A DNA stretch of 64,000 nt from JAAZBA01 sp964461815 (GTDB lineage Bacteria > Bacillota > Clostridia > Oscillospirales > QAMX01): positions 1 to 64,000 of the forward strand of contig CAYWVF010000004.1 in NCBI GenBank assembly GCA_964461815.1, written 5' to 3'. Of the stretch, positions 57,596-64,000 are shown in pieces (position 1 is the first letter of the stretch; every line of letters starts with the position of its first letter). The notes beneath the pieces were generated by a model. It made no database searches. It was given only the letters and a program-made list of their open reading frames with translations, and had not been told where the DNA came from. The position numbers and the translations under genes are program-made.

Positions 57596-58492
57596 ATGGA
57601 TAATAAAATGTTAATCGAAAAGTTTGAAATTCCGAAAGGAAAGCTTCATATGGTACTGGATACCGATACATATAATGAGGTCGATGATCAGTTTGCACTG
57701 ACATATGCGTTAAAGTCAAGTGATAGACTTTCTGTTGAAGCTGTATACGCAGCGCCATTTTATAACGACCGCTCAAATGGACCTAAGGATGGAATGGAGA
57801 AAAGCTACGATGAGATTTTGAATGTAATGTTAAAGCTTGGAATTAAGAAAACAGACGGCTTTGTGTTCAAAGGTGCTGATAGATATTTAGGTTCTCGTGA
57901 GACTCCTGTAGATACACCTGCGGCAAGAGATATTATAAAACGTGCAATGTCTAGTGACGAGACATTGTATGTTGTTGCGATCGGTGCAATAACAAATGTA
58001 GCATCCGCACTGCTTTTAGAGCCTAAGATCGCAGATAAGATCGTAATAGTATGGCTTGGTGGACACTCTTTTAATTGGCCGGACACCAGAGAGTTTAATC
58101 TCAGGCAGGATGTTGAAGCTGCGAGAGTTGTATTTGACAGCAAGGCACCTGTGATCTTACTTCCTTGCATGGGAGTTGTTTCCGCTCTTACAACGACGCT
58201 TCCTGAGCTAAAGGAAAATATCTACGGCAAGACAGATATTGGAACATATCTTACAGATATCGTGAAGGATTGCGGTGAGGGAAGAAAGGTATTTTCAAGA
58301 GTTATTTGGGATGTATCGGCTGTTGCATATCTTATAAATGATGGTTGGTTTAATTCTACTCTTGAGCATTCACCGATGATATCGGAAGATTGTAAGTGGT
58401 GCTTCGATCACAGTCGGCACTTTATAAGGTATATTTATAATGTAGACCGTGATGCGATATTCACCGATCTGTTCGATAAGCTTTCGAAATGA
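57596..58492 (+). CDS. Nucleoside-hydrolase-like protein
   Basis: Inosine-uridine preferring nucleoside hydrolase fold, which splits the N-glycosidic bond of a ribonucleoside. The calcium motif is DTDTYNEVDDQFA near residue 17, with VVAIGAITNVASALLLEP near 124 and DVSAVAYLINDGWF near 240. ATG 57596 follows GAGGTG at good spacing; about 298 residues. Some relatives act on other C-N or ribosyl bonds, so the substrate is open. The stop overlaps the radical SAM start (ATGA). Confidence 0.88.
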   Translation: MDNKMLIEKFEIPKGKLHMVLDTDTYNEVDDQFALTYALKSSDRLSVEAVYAAPFYNDRSNGPKDGMEKSYDEILNVMLKLGIKKTDGFVFKGADRYLGSRETPVDTPAARDIIKRAMSSDETLYVVAIGAITNVASALLLEPKIADKIVIVWLGGHSFNWPDTREFNLRQDVEAARVVFDSKAPVILLPCMGVVSALTTTLPELKENIYGKTDIGTYLTDIVKDCGEGRKVFSRVIWDVSAVAYLINDGWFNSTLEHSPMISEDCKWCFDHSRHFIRYIYNVDRDAIFTDLFDKLSK

Positions 58493-59916
58493 AAAGATTA
58501 GTGCTTGTGGCTGTAAACAGTCAATACTCACACACAAATCTTGCTGTAAGATACCTGGCAGCTGTTTGTAAGGATGTTGCAAATACAACAGTTTTTGAAT
58601 TTAACATAAATCAACCAAAATTCACGCCATTCAAACAAATATTGTCATGTAAACCTGATTATTTGGGACTTTCGTGCTATATCTGGAATATAAATTACGT
58701 GTTATCACTTGCTTCGGATATAAAAGCGGCATCTCCGGATACAGTTATAATCCTTGGCGGACCTGAGGTGAGCTTCAGAGCTAATGAGATATACGAAAAA
58801 TATTCATTTATCGATTATATAGTTTGCGGTGAGGCTGAGACGTCATTCCCGAGACTTATAAGAGCATTGGATGAAGGTAAAGCGGAAAAGCCATCGCATA
58901 AATACGATATTATAACGGATATTTCGGAAATACCGTCTCCGTATGAGAATACATCTTCGGAGAGCTTTGAAAATAAGCTTGTATATTACGAATCTTCACG
59001 TGGGTGTCCGTTTTCATGTACGTATTGCTTGTCGGGAAGTATTACAAAATGCAATCAGAATGTAAAAAAGATTCGTGAGCTCCCTCTTGATCGTGTTTGC
59101 AGAGAGGTATCGGAGCTTGCGGAAAAAGGTGTAAAAATATTAAAGCTCGTAGATAGAACATTCAATGCAAATAAGAAACGTGCAGAAGCATTGATGGAGT
59201 TTTTCTCTGCAAATACGGGTGATATGTGTATACATCTCGAGGTTGCTGCCGATTTACTGACGCCTCGCATGATGGACATATTGTGTTCTTCTCCAAAAGG
59301 AAAGTTTCAGCTTGAAGCGGGAATACAGTCGTTTAATGAGAATACATTAAGAGCTGTTGACAGAGTCACGGATCTTGAGGCTATAAGAGGAAACATAAGA
59401 AGACTTGTAGATGCCGGAGTTACTCATATACATATAGACCTTATAGCAGGTCTGCCGTTGGAGGACTATTCAAGCTTCGCATCGAGCTTTAATGAGGCGT
59501 ATGCATTGCATCCGGATATGCTACAGCTCGGTTTCCTGAAGGTTCTCCCCGGCTCTGCTATCAAGAGTGATTGTGATAAATACGGTATCAGATACCGCAA
59601 AGACGCACCATATGAAGTAATATATACTGATCATATTACAGTAGATGAACTTATTAAGCTCAAATGCATTGAGGCTGCACTTGATATATATTATAACAAG
59701 GAGCGTAACAGAAAATATGTGGAGACAGCACTTCGAATATCCAGACTTGAGCCATTTGTATTTTATGAAAAGCTGTCACAATATTTAGATGAACATGGAC
59801 TGATCGACAGACCGATGAGCGGAATAAATCAGTATAAAGCTATTTATTCCTTTGTCTGTGAAGCTTACGGCAGTAGTCGAGCAGAAGAATTGCCGCCACC
59901 GCCAAAGCCGAAATGA
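58489..59916 (+). CDS. B12-binding radical SAM protein (DUF4080 type)
   Basis: N-terminal cobalamin-binding domain (about residues 1-135, LGLSCYIWNINYVLSLA, ILGGPEVSF), radical SAM core with CPFSCTYCLSGS near 175 (C-x3-C-x2-C), and a C-terminal helical DUF4080-like part. 475 residues. Such proteins are abundant in clostridia and mostly uncharacterised; methylations or ring rearrangements are typical of the superfamily. It overlaps the previous stop as ATGA, and its 3' end overlaps the yfhO gene on the other strand by 77 bases. Confidence 0.9.
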   Translation: MKRLVLVAVNSQYSHTNLAVRYLAAVCKDVANTTVFEFNINQPKFTPFKQILSCKPDYLGLSCYIWNINYVLSLASDIKAASPDTVIILGGPEVSFRANEIYEKYSFIDYIVCGEAETSFPRLIRALDEGKAEKPSHKYDIITDISEIPSPYENTSSESFENKLVYYESSRGCPFSCTYCLSGSITKCNQNVKKIRELPLDRVCREVSELAEKGVKILKLVDRTFNANKKRAEALMEFFSANTGDMCIHLEVAADLLTPRMMDILCSSPKGKFQLEAGIQSFNENTLRAVDRVTDLEAIRGNIRRLVDAGVTHIHIDLIAGLPLEDYSSFASSFNEAYALHPDMLQLGFLKVLPGSAIKSDCDKYGIRYRKDAPYEVIYTDHITVDELIKLKCIEAALDIYYNKERNRKYVETALRISRLEPFVFYEKLSQYLDEHGLIDRPMSGINQYKAIYSFVCEAYGSSRAEELPPPPKPK

Positions 59917-62356
59917 CGATGCCTACGAGCAAGCCCGGTGGAGTATAAGTCATTTTATACCTGTGAGTACCGCCTGCAACATCAAAAGCAATAAGTCCAT
60001 CGGCAAAGCTGTAATAATCTGTTTGAACTCCGTCGATCTCTATTTCCCATCCGGGTTCATACGGTATCGAAGTATAGACAGAGCCGTGACCATCCGAAAT
60101 TATCGTACCGCTTATAGTATGGTCATTTTCGAGAATAACCGAGCTCCTGTTTTTGCTTATAATCGAGGTTACTTCTTTTAAAACCATAGTATCCAAAGTG
60201 TAAAAATAATTGCTTTTCTCGATATACACATCACTGCTCATCAATGTCAGACGTACAGTAATGATGCTTCCCTTAGGATGATCGCCAAGACATACGATGT
60301 TATAGTTGTTATAATCGAAAAAGCTCGATACGAATTTTCCGTTGACGCTTATGTTGACATATTGATCGTTACTTGTCGGAAAGAAACAGTAGACAGTGCC
60401 AGTCTTTTGAACTCCTACATTAAACATGATGTAGGAGTTTTTACTTTTATCTATCGGAGTATAATAGATGCCGTCTTCAAATGTATCTTTTTTTAAATTT
60501 TCGCTCCATGTGCTTTTTATATCACACGGCTGAAAAACATATGAGTCTATACCTGACAGTGCTTTATATATACTGTTTTGATATTCAAACGGATTTTCCT
60601 TATTTATGGAAGAAACCGATAGATCACGGCAAGTCGGCTGAATTATATTCAATGCATATGGATTTTCTGTTATATTGATTTTACCGTCGCTATCATTGAA
60701 TACGTATTTTATTCCGAGCAGAGAATCAGAGGCTAATGTAGCTCCCTTGTATTTTGTCCAATGCTCACGTGAGCTGTAGCCTAAATTTCGTATAACGTTT
60801 ATTGCATTACGATTTAGCGTAGAGGATGAATGCGTTATCCCATTTATACCTATGCTCATGTTGTCATTCATTGTTCGATACTCTGCTTTTTCGATCCTGT
60901 AAAATGTGTTGTCGTTTTCCTTTAGAATGTTCAGAGCAGCTCTGTATTTATTTATATAGTCTGTATATGATGCTCTTGATGCATATCCAACGTCATTGTT
61001 TATCGCAAGTATTGAATCGGCTGTATTTATCGAAAGCTCAAGTATTATAGCGAGTAACAGTATCATGTTTAATTTCCGTCCTGATATATTGGGAATACAC
61101 AGTATTATTCCATAGAAAGTGAGAAAAGCAACACTTGCCCATATGCTTTGCAAGCCGTCGATAAAGCTATAGTTTGCAGCCTGTATGATAGATATCAGTA
61201 AAAGCAATACAATAAGGATTTTTGCGGCGACTCCGGGTTTGATCGGTTCGTAATTTTTAAATGCACGTGAGCAGAGAGACAGTATTATAAATATCAGCAT
61301 GTAGGAATATCTGTAATTCATCCAGTTAGGATATTGAAAGCCGTGCCATATCAGGTCGAGCGTTGTGATCGACATGGATAAGACAAGAGCTGCAATGAGA
61401 AGCGCAGAGCATACTCTTTTTCTGATACTGTCTTTATTTGATATAAAATATATCGGTAAAAGGATAAGAGATATCACACCGCAATATATCGCAGGAAGTC
61501 CGTTGTATGATGCAGTATCGTATGAGTTTATGAGCATTTTTGAGAAAAAGTCAAACAGATCAAGCTTACTTTCAGGAATAAATGACGGAGTTGAATATGA
61601 AAGCTTGCCTAAGCTCAGTGAATTGTATGATGGAACTATTACAAAGCTTGTACAAAGGCACGCCAATACAGATGTATATATAAATCTCCATAGCTTTAAC
61701 CGATTCTGCTTGAAGCTGTAGATATTTCCGGTACTGAAAGCTATATAGAGCACGTAGAGAAGGCAGAATATGCATGTCATATAGCCTATATAAAAGTTAG
61801 TTATCAGAGTAAGTGCAAGAGAAAATGCGTACAACAATATGCTGCCGTCTGTTAAAAGTCTTTCTATACCGAGGATAACGAGCGGCAGCAGTATTACTCC
61901 ATCAAGCCACATCGGATTCATCGTCTGCACCATTACATAGCCTGACAATCCGTATAAGCATGAAAAAATGATGCTGCCGCCTCTGGAATATTGAAATGAT
62001 GCGGAGGCAAGACCTGTCTTCAATATAATGATAAGTGCAATGGATTCTGTGATATTTTCCTTTTGAAATAGTAGTACAAGCATATTCAAAGGACTTGCAA
62101 GGTAGTAGCAGAAAAGCCCATAAAATTCTCCGCTCAGATTCCTGCTCCATGAGTAGAATATACTGCCCTCTCCCACTACTGCTCTGCGATACGCTTCAAA
62201 ATACGAAACATATTGTCCGTTTAGATCGAGTGCCAGTACAGAGCCGTCACCAAATGGATAAACAAGTGTACATGCATATACCGCTGCAAGTATTCCGGAT
62301 GCGATTATAAATGATAAGATTATCTTTGTGCGGGAGCTATTGAGTTTTATCGTCAA
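59840..62356 (-). CDS. yfhO: YfhO family membrane glycosyltransferase
   Basis: 838 residues with about a dozen transmembrane helices in the first two-thirds and an extracytoplasmic beta-rich C-terminal domain, then one last helix. YfhO transfers sugars from lipid carriers to surface polymers such as lipoteichoic acid in Bacillus and Listeria. N-terminal AYACTLVYPFGDGSVLALDLNGQYVSYFEAY is the typical entry. The start is TTG 62356, 20 bases inside the end of the GT2 gene. The operon order GtrA, GT2, YfhO matches the three-component glycosylation system. Confidence 0.9.
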   Translation of the reverse strand: MTIKLNSSRTKIILSFIIASGILAAVYACTLVYPFGDGSVLALDLNGQYVSYFEAYRRAVVGEGSIFYSWSRNLSGEFYGLFCYYLASPLNMLVLLFQKENITESIALIIILKTGLASASFQYSRGGSIIFSCLYGLSGYVMVQTMNPMWLDGVILLPLVILGIERLLTDGSILLYAFSLALTLITNFYIGYMTCIFCLLYVLYIAFSTGNIYSFKQNRLKLWRFIYTSVLACLCTSFVIVPSYNSLSLGKLSYSTPSFIPESKLDLFDFFSKMLINSYDTASYNGLPAIYCGVISLILLPIYFISNKDSIRKRVCSALLIAALVLSMSITTLDLIWHGFQYPNWMNYRYSYMLIFIILSLCSRAFKNYEPIKPGVAAKILIVLLLLISIIQAANYSFIDGLQSIWASVAFLTFYGIILCIPNISGRKLNMILLLAIILELSINTADSILAINNDVGYASRASYTDYINKYRAALNILKENDNTFYRIEKAEYRTMNDNMSIGINGITHSSSTLNRNAINVIRNLGYSSREHWTKYKGATLASDSLLGIKYVFNDSDGKINITENPYALNIIQPTCRDLSVSSINKENPFEYQNSIYKALSGIDSYVFQPCDIKSTWSENLKKDTFEDGIYYTPIDKSKNSYIMFNVGVQKTGTVYCFFPTSNDQYVNISVNGKFVSSFFDYNNYNIVCLGDHPKGSIITVRLTLMSSDVYIEKSNYFYTLDTMVLKEVTSIISKNRSSVILENDHTISGTIISDGHGSVYTSIPYEPGWEIEIDGVQTDYYSFADGLIAFDVAGGTHRYKMTYTPPGLLVGIVISALAVAAILLLDYCRKLHRQRNK

Positions 62357-63230
62357 AGCCTGCTCTCTCCCATATAAAATATTTTGGATGCTCTCTCAGC
62401 TCGTTATAAATTCTCCCGACATATATCCCTACTGCTGCAATAGCGGAAAGTATACATGCTGTGCACAGTGCGATCAATGCTCCGATAGTAAATGAGGATA
62501 TAGATTGTAATACGGATGCAGCAAAAAAGATAGCCGCTGCAAGCAGCACTGTACGAGAAGGAAAATTTGAGTAGGATATTATATTATCAAGAGCATATTT
62601 TATCAGCTTTCTATTGCTCCATTTTGATCTGTCCCCTGCCCTTTCAGCTACACAAAAGCTTATTTGTGCTGTTTTCATCCCTATTTTCCCAACTATAGCT
62701 CTGAAAAATCTGGTGTGCTCACAGTATTCGTTTATTGCTCTCACAGCATTAGCTGAAAGTAATTTAAAGTCGGATGCATCAGTCATGTCTATCTTTGATA
62801 TTTTGGAAAATATTTTATTGAATAATCTTGATGCTCCTATATGCGAACGATTATCAACATTCTTAATTCCGGATATTATATCGTAGCCGTCTGTCATCCA
62901 CATGTCGTACATTTTACGTGCAGTAGAAGGTGGATGCTGCATATCGCAGTCCATGATTATAACGCATTCCATATCATTGTACTTTTCACATTCGCGAAGT
63001 CCGGCATCTAAAGCACATTCTTTTCCACAGTTAGTGCTTAGACGTATTCCTTTTACTATGGAATACGAGGAACAGAGCTGTTGTATTTTATTCCATGTAT
63101 TATCGGAAGAACCGTCGTCCGAAAATACTATTTTATGATCTATGCCGACAAAGCGATCTCTGATCTCCGAATATATATAGAGAATATTTTTCTCTTCGTT
63201 AAATGCAGGGATCAATATATACACACTCAT
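62337..63230 (-). CDS. GT2 glycosyltransferase, GtrB/CsbB-like
   Basis: Polyprenyl-phosphate sugar transferase. The N-terminal GT-A domain has VYILIPAFNEEKNILYIY, VFSDDGSSDNTW near residue 36 and IIMDCDMQHPPSTARKM near 93 (DxD-type metal site), then DASDFKLLS near 160 and RSKWSNRKLIKYA. Two C-terminal helices. In the CsbB group it loads the sugar onto undecaprenyl phosphate. ATG 63230 overlaps the gtrA stop (ATGA), about 297 residues. Confidence 0.92.
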   Translation of the reverse strand: MSVYILIPAFNEEKNILYIYSEIRDRFVGIDHKIVFSDDGSSDNTWNKIQQLCSSYSIVKGIRLSTNCGKECALDAGLRECEKYNDMECVIIMDCDMQHPPSTARKMYDMWMTDGYDIISGIKNVDNRSHIGASRLFNKIFSKISKIDMTDASDFKLLSANAVRAINEYCEHTRFFRAIVGKIGMKTAQISFCVAERAGDRSKWSNRKLIKYALDNIISYSNFPSRTVLLAAAIFFAASVLQSISSFTIGALIALCTACILSAIAAVGIYVGRIYNELREHPKYFIWERAGFDDKTQ

Positions 63231-63658
63231 ACTTTTTTCTTCCCGGAAAACACGATCCACTTAGATGTTATATAATTTAGTATCACGACTAATACCGATC
63301 CTACAAGCTTTACGATCATATCGTTATATTCTTCGACATCTGCAAAAACATATATAAGAGCTGTTTCGAGAAGCCCTGAAAAAAGTCTCAAAAGTACAAA
63401 GCTAAAGAATTCTTCTGCTATGCCGACAGAATGTCTTGAGGTGTCTTTAAATACATAGATTTTATTTACTGTGAATGAAAATATTACTGAAATAAACCAT
63501 GCTGCGATATTAGATAAGGATGCACTGAGCCTGAATAGCTGTGAAGCGGCTATAAATATCAAAAAATTTATTATACTTGTAACGCATCCCCAGAAAAAAT
63601 ATGATGTAAGCTGCTTTTTGCTATATTTCTTATCCAAATACATGATACCTCTTTTCAT
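63227..63658 (-). CDS. GtrA family flippase-like membrane protein
   Basis: Small four-helix membrane protein of the GtrA family, thought to move the polyprenyl-linked sugar across the membrane. It has the family pattern SYFFWGCVTSIINFLIFIAA at the start and FTVNKIYVFKD in the middle. The start is uncertain: ATG 63658 (AAAGG 10 bases upstream) or ATG 63643 (GAGG too close). Partner of the GT2 and YfhO genes. Confidence 0.9.
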   Translation of the reverse strand: MKRGIMYLDKKYSKKQLTSYFFWGCVTSIINFLIFIAASQLFRLSASLSNIAAWFISVIFSFTVNKIYVFKDTSRHSVGIAEEFFSFVLLRLFSGLLETALIYVFADVEEYNDMIVKLVGSVLVVILNYITSKWIVFSGKKKV

Positions 63659-63685
63659 CACCGTGCAGCCTTTTTCATAGTATTC

Positions 63686-64000
63686 TCACGAAGTAATGCT
63701 GTTATACACCCATTCGATATCATCACGTGATATACATCCCATCACCATAATAAGCAACATGTACATTGCAACAAATGTGATACATCCCAAAATAACGCCG
63801 AATACACCGTAGAATAATAAATGATTCAGCTTTACAATGAGACTCAATATAGATCCGCTCAATGCTGCTGCAAGAATAGGTTTTACGATCCAGCCGAGCC
63901 AATTCATTTTTATACCTGTCACTTTAAAGAGCCTTTTTAGGCTGAGTACAGGATTTAGGATATTGGAGACATACATGACAGCTATAAATCCGTAAAAACC
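63686..64000 (-). CDS. Polysaccharide flippase (SpoVB/MATE-like), C-terminal part
   Basis: The frame is open to the window edge, so only the C-terminal 104 or so residues are visible. They contain three hydrophobic segments and the motif LLFYGVFGVILGCITFVAMYMLLIMV, and end near CISRDDIEWVYN. This fits the last helices of a lipid-linked oligosaccharide flippase of the SpoVB/MviN-like group. Its gene precedes gtrA on the same strand. Identity is moderate because the diagnostic N-terminal part is outside. Confidence 0.6.
   Translation of the reverse strand, partial: GFYGFIAVMYVSNILNPVLSLKRLFKVTGIKMNWLGWIVKPILAAALSGSILSLIVKLNHLLFYGVFGVILGCITFVAMYMLLIMVMGCISRDDIEWVYNSITS

Noticed and set aside
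1..64000. CRISPR array or prophage
   Set aside because: No regularly spaced repeats and no phage structural genes were seen. The two tyrosine recombinases are not next to phage genes.

Overview
The window is chromosomal DNA of a low-GC Gram-positive bacterium, most likely a spore-forming member of class Clostridia (Bacillota). The evidence is the cluster order Asp23/nusB/(Kae1-like)/xseA/xseB/ispA/divergent-PAP2, the hprK/murB/whiA/dnaE neighbourhood, the sporulation-type genes (a CwlD-like amidase, a probable SpoIIM, a SpoIID/LytB protein), and clostridial families such as TSCPD, DUF1846, DUF624 and DUF4080. Family or genus cannot be fixed from the sequence alone. Signals are clear: AGGAGG-like ribosome sites, many TTGACA/TATAAT promoters with 17-bp spacers (several with extended -10 TG), and U-tailed hairpin terminators.

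Layout. 1-7.2 kb (+): end of a tRNA-Gly, a small membrane protein, a CwlD-like amidase, radA, an efflux-type adaptor/permease pair without its ATPase, an unknown protein, and an intact tyrosine recombinase. 7.2-33.8 kb (almost all -): DUF624 protein, a second tyrosine recombinase with altered catalytic residues, probable spoIIM, proC; nrdR and two small proteins; HAD phosphatase, purB, aminotransferase, TSCPD protein; cimA with the nusB-xseAB-ispA cluster; dnaE, whiA, murB; an operon of hprK, a ROK glucokinase and a RelA/SpoT-like protein; tadA with a MecA-like protein; an HtrA protease. 34.1-41.8 kb (mostly +): SpoIID-like protein, queA, tgt, Nudix; inositol phosphatase (-); ogt, nfo, a TIM-barrel isomerase, a small membrane protein. 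42-46.8 kb: an acyl-CoA-synthetase-like protein and guaB (-), DUF1846 protein (+).

47-58.5 kb is the accessory, least explained part. It holds an unknown TIM-barrel-like protein, three tandem paralogues of an unrecognised two-domain protein (beta-sandwich plus a polysaccharide-deacetylase-like barrel), a PflA-like radical SAM protein, an M55 (DppA-like) peptidase, two Gfo/Idh/MocA dehydrogenases, a GNAT acetyltransferase, a GntR/FCD regulator, a short iron-sulfur protein of the QueG superfamily and a nucleoside-hydrolase-like protein. None has a visible export signal and there is no transporter. Several of its promoters carry perfect or near-perfect dyads in operator position. This looks like a regulated intracellular catabolic or salvage locus for a glycan-like or modified compound; the substrate is unknown.

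58.5-64 kb: a B12-binding radical SAM protein, then a minus-strand operon of flippase C-terminus, GtrA, GT2 and YfhO, which matches the three-part machinery that glycosylates cell-surface polymers in Firmicutes.
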